Below, piece by piece: positions 56,701 through 64,000 of a stretch of DNA of 64,000 nucleotides. Numbering within the stretch: the first letter of the stretch is position 1; each line of letters starts with the position of its first letter. The notes under the pieces are model-generated. The model was not told the DNA's origin. It ran no database searches and saw nothing but the letters and a program-made list of their open reading frames with translations. The stretch is from positions 24,241,985 to 24,305,984 of the forward strand of contig CAIIXF020000004.1 of the NCBI GenBank assembly GCA_903813345.2. The letters are read 5' to 3'. Source of the stretch: Owenia fusiformis. Lineage: Eukaryota; Annelida; Polychaeta; Sabellida; Oweniidae. Made by a program: the position numbers and the translations under genes.

Positions 56701-59700
56701 TCACTAGTACAATGATAGTCAATATCGTAGTTAGGTATGACATAAATTTTGAGAATGTATCTTTGGTCAAGCGAAAATAGATAAAACGATTACAAACTCT
56801 ACACTATATATATATTTGTGATACTCCCTAGAACTGCTTGTTGTGAATTGAACAAAACATATTCGTGTTGGATGTAAATAATATTATAATCTATATTTCT
56901 ATTCACAAGTTTGGTCTATAAAACTGGATCTGGTTAGGCGCTAGGCGCCACGAACGTACCACCTAGAATGGCCAGATTTTTAGACCCAACTTGTGAACAG
57001 AAATATAGATTATAATATTATATTATAATATATAATTATAATATTATTTATATTTATCTATATCCAGACCCTTTCACTAAGCATCAATGATAACAAAAAC
57101 ATTATATTACTTGGCCCGATGAACTAATTTATCGATAAACAATACATATGGACATTTATATATTAATTTAGTACTCATACTGTGGACAATAAAAAATTTC
57201 AACCCATTCCCCACCTCCACCCACAGTTTTATAGACCCAAATATATATATACCTAGTTTTAACTTTTCAGTAGATCAACTTTATGAATAAATGTTCTTTG
57301 ACTAACATATACACTGTATATCACTTTATTTGCTCTGGACGTATTGTATGACCATTTTAATTGTTCAATTCACACTTTTTAAAATTTTAACTTTTGAAAA
57401 AATGTTTCTGACTTACGTTGTATCTCTTTTAGCATTTTTTGGATGAGAATGTTGGATCATTCGAACATTTTCTAGTCTTATGCATTGTGTTCAAAAGTGT
57501 TTTAACAAAAAACTTGTTTACTTGTTTCTTATAATTAAGGAGATCGCATTATAATTAGATTATAAAGAAATAGAGAATGACATTTGATGGTTTAGTGAAA
57601 ATATTCCTAGAATATGATGGTCAATTTTTCCAATTATTACCAAAAATACTGTCTTAATTCGACATAACATCGAATATAGAATATATAATTATGTATATAT
57701 TGAAAAATACCTAAAGGCAATTTCCAAATAGAGTGGATGATTCAATACAATACAAATACAAGCCAGACTCATCACATCCTAATTAAAACTATGTTTATAC
57801 ACTATAGACATGAGCTAAGGATAAGGGTATTTCCTCTGGAGGTCAAAGTTGCCGCTTTGTTGCAAAGATATAAAAAAAAAAGTCCTGAACACTTTTCACA
57901 CCTATCTAATGATATTATTTTTCCCTTTCAAGTTTTGATGAATCGGAAAGTACACTCATGACATTTCAAAAATGTTCAAAATATAACATAATGCTTTTAG
58001 ATTGCTACTGGGGAGGTTGGACTGAATATGTATACGTTACTTGTGTTAGGAACCAATTACCTGCTGATGCGACATGTCGAATTCATGGTATTTCAAAATG
58101 TCAAAGAACCCGTCATTGTCATTGCACTGGAAAACAAACTGGTGTCGCAACTTATCATCAATGCGCAGGTCTTTCGATCGAATATAAACACAAACCATGC
58201 TGCTATAGCCACCATTATCCTACAAACCCTCCGATGTATCCACCTCGTAAGTAACAACTTACTCGTAATGTCGTCACTACATTTATGTACTCTTAACATC
58301 AAACATATCTTTAGAAAACACTCAAAAATCTTATATATAATATTTAAACGAATCGGAACGTATCCTGATGCAATTGAATTTAAGATTCCCAAAATATATC
58401 ATTATGTTTTTAGACTGCTACTGGGGAGATTGGACTGAATGGGTATACGGTACTTGCGTTATGAGTCATTCAGCTGCTACTACGGATTGTCAAATTCATG
58501 GAATTTCAAAATGTCATAGAACCCGTCAGTGTTATTGCATTGGAAGTGGTGTGGCCGCTAATCATCAATGCACTGGTCTTTCAATAGAATATAAACACAA
58601 GGCATGCTGCTATAGTCACTCATATACAACCCCTCCGACTCATCCAAATCGTAAGTAACAACTTACTCGTAAGAATGTCGTCGCTACATTGAATGACATT
58701 GCATTTAAAAATCCTTTCAATATATCTTTATGTTTTTAGACTGCTACTGGGGAGATTGGACTGAATGGGTATACGGTACTTGCGTTATGAGTCATTCAGC
58801 TGCTACTACGGATTGTCGAATTCATGGAATTTCAGAATGTCATAGAACCCGTCATTGTCAGTGCACTGGCTATCATCAATGCAATGGTCTGTCAATAGAA
58901 TATACACAGAAGGCATGCTGCTATAGCCACCCATATTCTACACTCCCTCCGACTCATCCACCTCGTAAGTAACACTCTACTTGTAAGTATGTCTACATAC
59001 TGGTCGTTTTAGGGACATATAGATTGAATCTCGTTGTGGGTATCGTGGGTTAAACATGACATCATTATATAATTTTAATTCACTCATTGATATCAAAATA
59101 AGTATTCATTCGGTAATTTTACTCGCACAGATATTCATATTAACTCATGGATACAAATGATATCACTCAAAATGTACATTGGACATCCGATACTTATTAC
59201 GACCTTAAATGAACAGAAATACATCCATTAGCTATACAGCGTTTATTAATTACCACATTACAAAGTGGTGTCATCTTAATATAAAAATGCATATTAATGT
59301 TTATGTGTGTCCATACCATTCAAATGGCAAATGGGGGCACAGGTGTATATAGGTATACATAGGTTCATAAGCGTTTATTTAATATATTAGAGAGGATAAT
59401 GTGCAGGGACAACCTAGACATGAACCTGTGTTCATGCATACGCGTATAGGTTTTCTAAATCTTCCTTTTGAGCAGAAAAATAAGTGATATCACCGTATGT
59501 ACAATGATCGCCTAATATCACAAGTCCGTGAGTAATGACTCGACAAGATCCGCAAATTTCAAATATATTGTAATGGTTATTTTTAAATGATTCATTTGTG
59601 TTTATTTTACAGGCTACTGGGTTATTCTATTTAAAATGTTTTAAGATATTAAAGACAAAATAATATTTTTACACTCTTTAATTTCTTATACTAAGGCTAG

Positions 59701-62700
59701 GTCTTGGGTTTCCATTTGACCATGATAAAATTCCCTTCCTCTTAATAACATGGAGTAAATATTTGAACACAGAAATTAATGTATCGGCCTATAGTTTGAG
59801 TTTCAGCAGACAAGACACTCAGAAATATTATTTTGACCATAGGAATAAGGGGGTTTCTCGCAAAATTTATGTCCGAAACCAAATATGATATTTATTTGGG
59901 GAAAATCACCGTCCTCTGATTCATTAAATAAAATGGTCACTGTGTGTGCGTATATTTTGTTTCGTTTTTTGTCTTAAGGTTTAAATACAATTGCCCTTTA
60001 ATGATCTGTACAGTATAAGTCCTATGACCCATTTTCTCCATGTAAATGAACCTCCGTAATAAGAAAACAGAACTCCGCCAGATCATTTGTAGTACGTACA
60101 GAAGTAGAGCTCAATAGAAAATACGGTAAATAATATTGAGTCTTATTTCTATTATGATATGGCCGAAATATGTGAATTGGAACAGCTCCTAAGTGGAACA
60201 ATTTTTGAAACAACCAATGGCGTTCAACTTACATACAAAGGTTCTATTGTATTTCGAATGGGTATTGTCGAACATACTCGCTTACTAGTAGTTTGATTCC
60301 ATATGCACTATTTCATTGGTCTACTCAATCAAACCCCTAACTTATGAGGTTGACCATCTTCGAATTCCAAGTTGGAGAAACTTAAGTCTTGAGAATGAAG
60401 ATAGAGCTTGACTGGCCAGGTTCTATTTACCTAGTTCATAGGTAGTGGATAGTGAAGGCCGAATAAAATGATGTCCCATTCATTAAAATCCTGAATCAAT
60501 ATATGATAAAATAATAAGACTAGGACAGAAAGTTCACCCTCTGATTCCAAAGTATGATGTTCTACAACGTTGTTTATAAGGTTTGGGAATTTAGGAGTTC
60601 GTATAGAAGGACAGTAATAACATGTGAATCCCACCATATTGAAATGCAAAGAACATAATATTATTAAAATCCACATGGTAAACTCTCACACTCCACTGAC
60701 CATAATTATCTTTCATAACATCCTTTTTACTCGGTATTGAAGGGAAGTTGGAACGTCTGCTATGTTTGGAATGAATGTTAAGTATTATGTGTATTACCCA
60801 TAGGTATGTTGGTTTTTGGTTTTGGTGATCTAAAAACAGAAAATTTGGTGAAATAGACATTTTCGTTCGACGGATTATTGATTTTGCTTCATTTATCAAC
60901 TCAATTCAGGCATTTTGGTCAAGCCAATCACTGAATCATTTTGCCAAATAAATCCTGAGTCTCTTATATAGCATATGGAATACCCTCTGTAGGTAAAATA
61001 ATATAGCAGTGGTAAAGAAGAGAGAAACAAACATACCTTTCCTCCGACATTTTCAATTTTGCGGATGTTGGCGAGTCAAAGTTAATACACTCACGTACTT
61101 GAAATAATAAGCGATCACTGTACATACAGTGGATACATTCATCGAAAATGTAAACGAAATAAGGAGTGTCATTGACCTTTAAACTAAAAAAGAAGAGATG
61201 GCCAGAAATGATTGGCTGTAATAGTGAATTTATTTGAGCATGGCTATGGCAATCATTGCTCATAATCTATCTTTGGAAATATATGCTATTCCCCCCGGGG
61301 CTAGTTTACTCACAAACGATTTAATTTGAGCCATTGAGCGTGCTTGATCAAGCTTTTATTTATTAGCAAACAATTGTGGAAAATTAAAGGCCATCTAAAC
61401 ATGTCAATGCATTAATCTACGTTTATATATTAGCGCATGGCTGTGGCATATGGGGACCGTGGATGGTTGTTCCCGGTAAATGTGATCCACCAGCAGGTTG
61501 TACCCCATTGGATCCAACAGGTAGAAAACGCCAAATCCAAAATATGAGAGAGAAGCGGCAGTTCGTATGTGTCATCGTAACATACACGTGTCAATTTGTA
61601 AGGCAATGTACACCATGTTACTACGGATATAAGCACCAGGGATGCGTAGGAGTGTCATACAAAACAGAAAATCGCACTTGCTGCAATCCAGGTATGGTGA
61701 TTGATTATTTGTTATGACTTATAGAAGAGGCACAAGGGTAGTTTAAATTGTAACAAACGTTCACGATTATCAAAGGCCATTAAATTCACAAAGTGGGTAT
61801 AGTTCACCATAGAAGTTTGATCAATATAACACACGAGATGTCAACATTATCTTATATGTCTATTCAAATGGCTGCGAATGTGTGATAGGCACATAGAAAC
61901 ACGTGACACCAAATCCTAAAATACAAATATACGATATGATACAAATAACCAATCCTTTTGAGTGCAATAATTGTACCCTCTGTAAAGAAAATTAAAAAGG
62001 TGCATGGGCAATCAGAAAATTTTCAATATTTTGTATAATTTTACTAAACTCTTCGAAGCATATCGTGTAAATGTTTTACCATATCTACGAAATTCTTTGG
62101 CATTCTCAGTTCATTCTCAATGTCAAAGTATACATACACCGTACCTCTTATGTTTGGTATGATAACAAGGATATAACCTTGCATCTTTTTTTCTTTACGG
62201 AGTGTATTTATTTCTGAGGGTGTATTCCACGCAGCCGAAGGGCGATTGGAACCCACCCCTCAGAAATGTATACAGGTATTGCATGAAACAAGAATTCAAT
62301 ATTTGTTTTATTATATCACTGAACAAGTTATATTGTAATATTAGCCTGATTTTGTAGTTGCACTGAGATAAGTTCACCAAAATGTTATTCAAATTTTCTT
62401 TGGAACAACTTGCAATGTCGATTTCACTCTCATTTAAATACTCTTCACTCGTTCTAATCCTTCTCTGAGTAGTCTCTAAGTATGATCACTGATTAATCCA
62501 TTTAAAATCCTGTTTAATTTCAACTAAAATTGGTTTATATAAAACGTCCGACAAAAAGTTTCCAAAGGAAGAAATATCTTATGTGGTTTCCCTGGGAATA
62601 CATAAAATAAACATGTAACGTACACTTGTTGAATACCTGTATTTTTTCTTTACACACAAATTAAATACCCTGTGATATTTTTGGTCACATGATACATGAC

Positions 62701-63286
62701 CGAACAATCACAGGGCTGACTCATAGAAATAACTGATTGTTTGTAGGTCCAACAACAACAACAAGAACCACACCGACAACAACCACCCTGACGCCAACAA
62801 CGACTTCAACAACAACTACAACATCAACAACAACAGTAACACCAACTACAACTACAATTACTACACAGGCTTGTCCAAGATGGGGCGATTGGGGACAGTG
62901 GGGTTCTTGTTCTGAATCGTCTTGTCCTATTATTCCTGACCACCCCGGTTATCCGAAGGATACAAAGCGAAAACGACAGTCTTGTGTCTTAAAAAGGGAA
63001 ACAACTTGCACACGGAGCAAGTCATGTGAGCAATGTAATGGCAGCACTGGTGACTGCACTACCCCACAACCATTCGAAACAAAAATATTAATGTGCTGCG
63101 GTAAGAATATTTCGGACACAAAATTAAATTTTAAAGGATGTAACAATACCTATGTTAAATATTTACAATAAGTTGATTAATGACATAAACGTTTTCACGT
63201 TGACAAGTATTCCATAAAAATGAAATTTCTAAACCGTTAAATTTTATGATAACTTCTCTAGATGTTTTTTTGTTGCAGCGGATTGA
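50657..63286 (+). CDS. Gene C: secreted multi-module TSP1-like cysteine-rich protein
   Basis: Thirteen exons join in one frame: 50657-50711, 51724-51839, 53720-53813, 54489-54533, 55620-55862, 56031-56273, 56438-56674, 58001-58246, 58414-58650, 58740-58964, 61434-61691, 62747-63100 and 63279-63286. They total 2361 bases, about 786 residues. Order: signal peptide (1-18), Lys/Cys-rich part (19-88), Pro-rich linker (89-103), three thrombospondin type-1-like modules (104-184, 185-265, 266-344), three C-Y-W-G modules (345-426, 427-505, 506-580), a C-G-I-W-G-P-W module (581-666), and Thr-rich linker with C-terminal module (667-784). All borders are GT-AG; introns are phase 1 except the one after exon 2, which is phase 0. 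It is the complete reference for gene A. No transmembrane segment follows the signal peptide, so the product should be secreted. Confidence 0.85.
51478..51560. mobile_element. Mariner-like terminal fragment in intron 1
   Basis: ACAAGGGTCATTCGAAAAGTC resembles mariner-type ends and the start of 30171. No transposase nearby. Confidence 0.3.
51724..51839 (+). CDS. Gene C exon 2: Lys/Cys-rich segment
   Basis: Enters in phase 1 and leaves in phase 0. V-S-E-S-Y-A-G-K-G-G-G-K then a highly basic stretch with five cysteines (M-C-K-P-C-K-S-K-C, R-C-K-K-I-C). The donor is GTATGG. Confidence 0.75.
51893..52770. mobile_element. Element with about 85-bp inverted ends in intron 2
   Basis: GTAGCCTTGCCCAAGTCGG on the left faces CCGACTTGGGCAAGGCTAC on the right, and GACCGCCTTGTAC faces GTACAAGGCGGT. 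No transposase frame was seen inside. Confidence 0.65.
52930..53005 (-). repeat. tRNA-derived SINE head
   Basis: The minus strand reads GTAGCTCAGCGGTAGCGC (A-box-like) and, about 30 bases on, GGTCCCGGATTTGATCC (B-box-like), with tRNA-like spacing. The anticodon stem pairs poorly, so it is a tRNA-derived repeat rather than a functional tRNA gene. Confidence 0.6.
53186..53345. mobile_element. Short GTACTCCC-type repeat fragment
   Basis: ACTGTACTCCCGGTAATTTTCGCG matches the start of 21717-22165. A shared GGCAAAACCATTGG segment follows after a deletion. Confidence 0.55.
53720..53813 (+). CDS. Gene C exon 3: Cys-rich segment
   Basis: Phase 0 in, phase 1 out, between TTTTTAG and GTGAGT. K-C-D-D-K-C-W-K-N-C and Y-C-M-D-K-C add five cysteines to the N-terminal basic region. 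Gene B has no separate counterpart. Confidence 0.7.
54489..54533 (+). CDS. Gene C exon 4: Pro-rich linker
   Basis: A 45-base phase 1-1 exon (I-P-P-T-P-P-P-T-A-T-P-R-P-P-P) between ATTCCAG and GTAAGT. Confidence 0.75.
55431..55619 (+). repeat. Truncated TSP1 exon-start units in gene C
   Basis: One unit starts AACGTAGAATGAAGACTGAG (already carrying a stop) and a second starts CGTAGAATGTAGATGGAGCG. Both pass into CTTATATCAACA intron sequence without a donor. This is the short counterpart of the array at 11006-11488. Confidence 0.75.
55620..55862 (+). CDS. Gene C exon 5: TSP1-like module 1
   Basis: An 81-codon phase 1-1 exon. C-K-W-S-E-Y-G, C-S-A-S-C-G-G-G, D-T-Y-C-Y-G-S, L-C-N-I-Q-P-C-W and a Pro-rich tail with eight consecutive Pro. 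Confidence 0.85.
56031..56273 (+). CDS. Gene C exon 6: TSP1-like module 2
   Basis: An 81-codon phase 1-1 exon with the same plan (C-S-A-S-C-G-G-G, E-T-G-D-P-E-C-Y-G-S). Its Pro-rich tail ends P-P-I-I-G-K, as in exon 5. Confidence 0.85.
56438..56674 (+). CDS. Gene C exon 7: TSP1-like module 3
   Basis: A 79-codon phase 1-1 exon, nearly identical to gene A exon 11893-12129; one visible change is F-C-N for L-C-N. Confidence 0.85.
56876..57021. mobile_element. Short palindromic MITE-like element, gene C copy
   Basis: Counterpart of 12333-12478 at the same intron position. Confidence 0.6.
58001..58246 (+). CDS. Gene C exon 8: C-Y-W-G-G-W module 1
   Basis: An 82-codon phase 1-1 exon. N-C-Y-W-G-G-W-T-E-Y, nine cysteines, Y-P-T-N-P-P tail, donor GTAAGT. 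Shows what the first half of the fused gene A exon looked like with its own tail. Confidence 0.85.
58414..58650 (+). CDS. Gene C exon 9: C-Y-W-G-D-W module 2
   Basis: A 79-codon phase 1-1 exon. W-G-D-W-T-E-W, nine cysteines and G-S-G-V-A-A-N-H-Q-C, matching the second half of the fused gene A exon. Confidence 0.85.
58740..58964 (+). CDS. Gene C exon 10: C-Y-W-G-D-W module 3
   Basis: A 75-codon phase 1-1 exon. Shorter between C-Q-C-T-G and Y-H-Q-C, with nine cysteines. Its gene A counterpart is the relic at 14248-14359. Confidence 0.85.
58965..61433. other. Gene C intron 10
   Basis: Collinear with 14360-18870 minus the satellite. No exon found. The antisense frame at 60431-60676 is listed separately. 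Confidence 0.5.
60431..60676 (-). other. Antisense C2H2-like reading frame, gene C copy
   Basis: Counterpart of 15718-15963, still open over 81 codons with F-T-C-Y-Y-C and H-V-V-E-H-H preserved. Confidence 0.3.
61434..61691 (+). CDS. Gene C exon 11: C-G-I-W-G-P-W module
   Basis: An 86-codon phase 1-1 exon between ATATTAG and GTATGG, ten cysteines, almost the same as 18871-19128. Confidence 0.85.
61692..62746. other. Gene C intron 11
   Basis: Collinear with 19129-20306; nothing further seen. Confidence 0.5.
62747..63100 (+). CDS. Gene C exon 12: Thr-rich linker plus C-terminal module
   Basis: A 118-codon exon. About 45 residues dominated by Thr, then C-P-R-W-G-D-W-G-Q-W-G-S-C and the ten-cysteine module ending M-C-C. 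Donor GTAAGA. Confidence 0.85.
63279..63286 (+). CDS. Gene C terminal exon with stop
   Basis: After TTGCAG the exon adds A-D and TGA. Confidence 0.75.
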
Positions 63287-63390
63287 TTAAGATGACCTTG
63301 ACACGACACAGGTCCGACAACAAACCTGAAACAGTTCGAGGCGAAACAAGTATAATCAATATATCTAATTACATTAAAATGTGATTACTT

Positions 63391-63396
63391 AATAAA
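63391..63396 (+). other. Polyadenylation signal of gene C
   Basis: AATAAA about 105 bases after the stop, in the conserved 3' UTR context. Confidence 0.75.
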
Positions 63397-63621
63397 GACC
63401 AATCCATTATTGCTGTAAAAAGAAAATGTTTTTTTTAAATGTGTATCTTAAAATTAAGTTTTGCTTTCATGATATTAATTCATGATCCTTTGTTTCTTGG
63501 CGACTGCTGTTTGCTGGTTGCATTTAATTGCTTTACTCGTGATAAATTTAGATTCGTTTGCCATAAGTTTATTTGCACATTACAGATGAAGTAGTATTAC
63601 TATAACAAGCTACAGTATCAT

Positions 63622-63835
63622 AATAACTTTGATATTGGACTATTTCTGGACCTGTCAAAAGCGTTTGACACTGTCGACCACCAAATTTTACTTGACAAGC
63701 TAGATTTTCATGGCTTGAGAGGTAGTGTAAAAATTTAAAAACTAGTTCACTTCTTACTTAAAGGACAGAAAACAAATCACATGTTATAATAGTAACTCTG
63801 AACTAAGATCAAAACAATGGCAGGAGAGAAACAAA
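63622..63835 (+). pseudogene. LINE reverse-transcriptase fragment
   Basis: One frame reads [20 protein letters not shown], the highly conserved RT segment of jockey/CR1-like LINEs. After a frame change near 63738, S-Y-L-K-D-R-K-Q continues the same domain. Both ends are missing. Confidence 0.8.
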
Positions 63836-64000
63836 TGTTAACAAAATCTATTATCTGTATCCACATTACTATTCCAACCTTTTTTGCTACTATGCAGGAT
63901 ATCTCAGTGCTTTTTTAGTTGTTTTTTTATTTATAAATTTATTTCAATGGCTGTGCCACACTGGCATTACAAGCCATGTCTTTATATAGATTAAAATGAC

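Larger units (their letters stand above)
54028..63396. repeat. Segmental duplicate 2 (gene C unit)
   Basis: Collinear with 4015-20910, exons and introns alike, but shorter because it lacks the insertions private to gene A. Confidence 0.75.

Overview
This is eukaryotic, intron-rich, AT-rich animal DNA. No operon, Shine-Dalgarno pattern or long bacterial ORF is present. Dispersed repeats (a GACA/GACG microsatellite followed by a GCAAAAGCTCACC-type tail, and a GTACTCCC-ended repeat rich in CGCGAAAT) and the mobile-element mix (tyrosine-recombinase retroelements, Harbinger, many MITEs) suggest a marine lophotrochozoan. I lean towards a mollusc, but the species cannot be fixed from the sequence.

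The window is built around three tandem, same-strand, paralogous genes for secreted, cysteine-rich, multi-module proteins, called here A, B and C. A (4485-20799) enters from the left without its first exons. B (22846-41243) and C (50657-63286) are complete from signal peptide to stop; by my splicing they encode about 627 and 786 residues, and A contributes about 599. The shared order is: signal peptide, short Lys/Cys-rich segment, Pro-rich linker, a run of thrombospondin type-1-like modules (2 in A, 4 in B, 3 in C), a run of C-Y-W-G-D-W-type modules (3, 1, 3), one C-G-I-W-G-x-W module, a Thr-rich linker with a C-P-R-W-G-D-W-type module, and a tiny last exon ending just after Cys-Cys. Almost every internal exon is one module with phase 1 at both ends, so modules can be added or lost without breaking the frame. 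A and C are close copies including their introns, while B, lying between them, is divergent.

The introns and spacers are full of mobile DNA. Two almost identical copies of a dead PAT/Ngaro-like tyrosine-recombinase retroelement lie at 1-4014 and 23222-28628; the second shows the split direct repeat layout A1-genes-B1-A2-B2. A better preserved but broken relative (gag, RT/RNase H, recombinase) lies at about 43350-47455, inside a 6.2 kb inverted-repeat structure. A 4.5 kb inverted-repeat element splits an exon fragment in gene A. A MITE family with CACGGTG ends and a 5-bp target duplication occurs three times. Smaller items are a Harbinger transposase fragment, a LINE reverse-transcriptase fragment, a tRNA-derived SINE, a roughly 345-bp satellite and several hairpin elements.

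The most unusual observations are local tandem arrays of broken exon ends: an array of acceptor-plus-exon-start units in gene A and an array of exon-end-plus-donor units in gene B. An exon fusion in A has turned former splice-acceptor bases into coding sequence. Function of the protein family is not known to me; an extracellular structural or adhesive role is inference.
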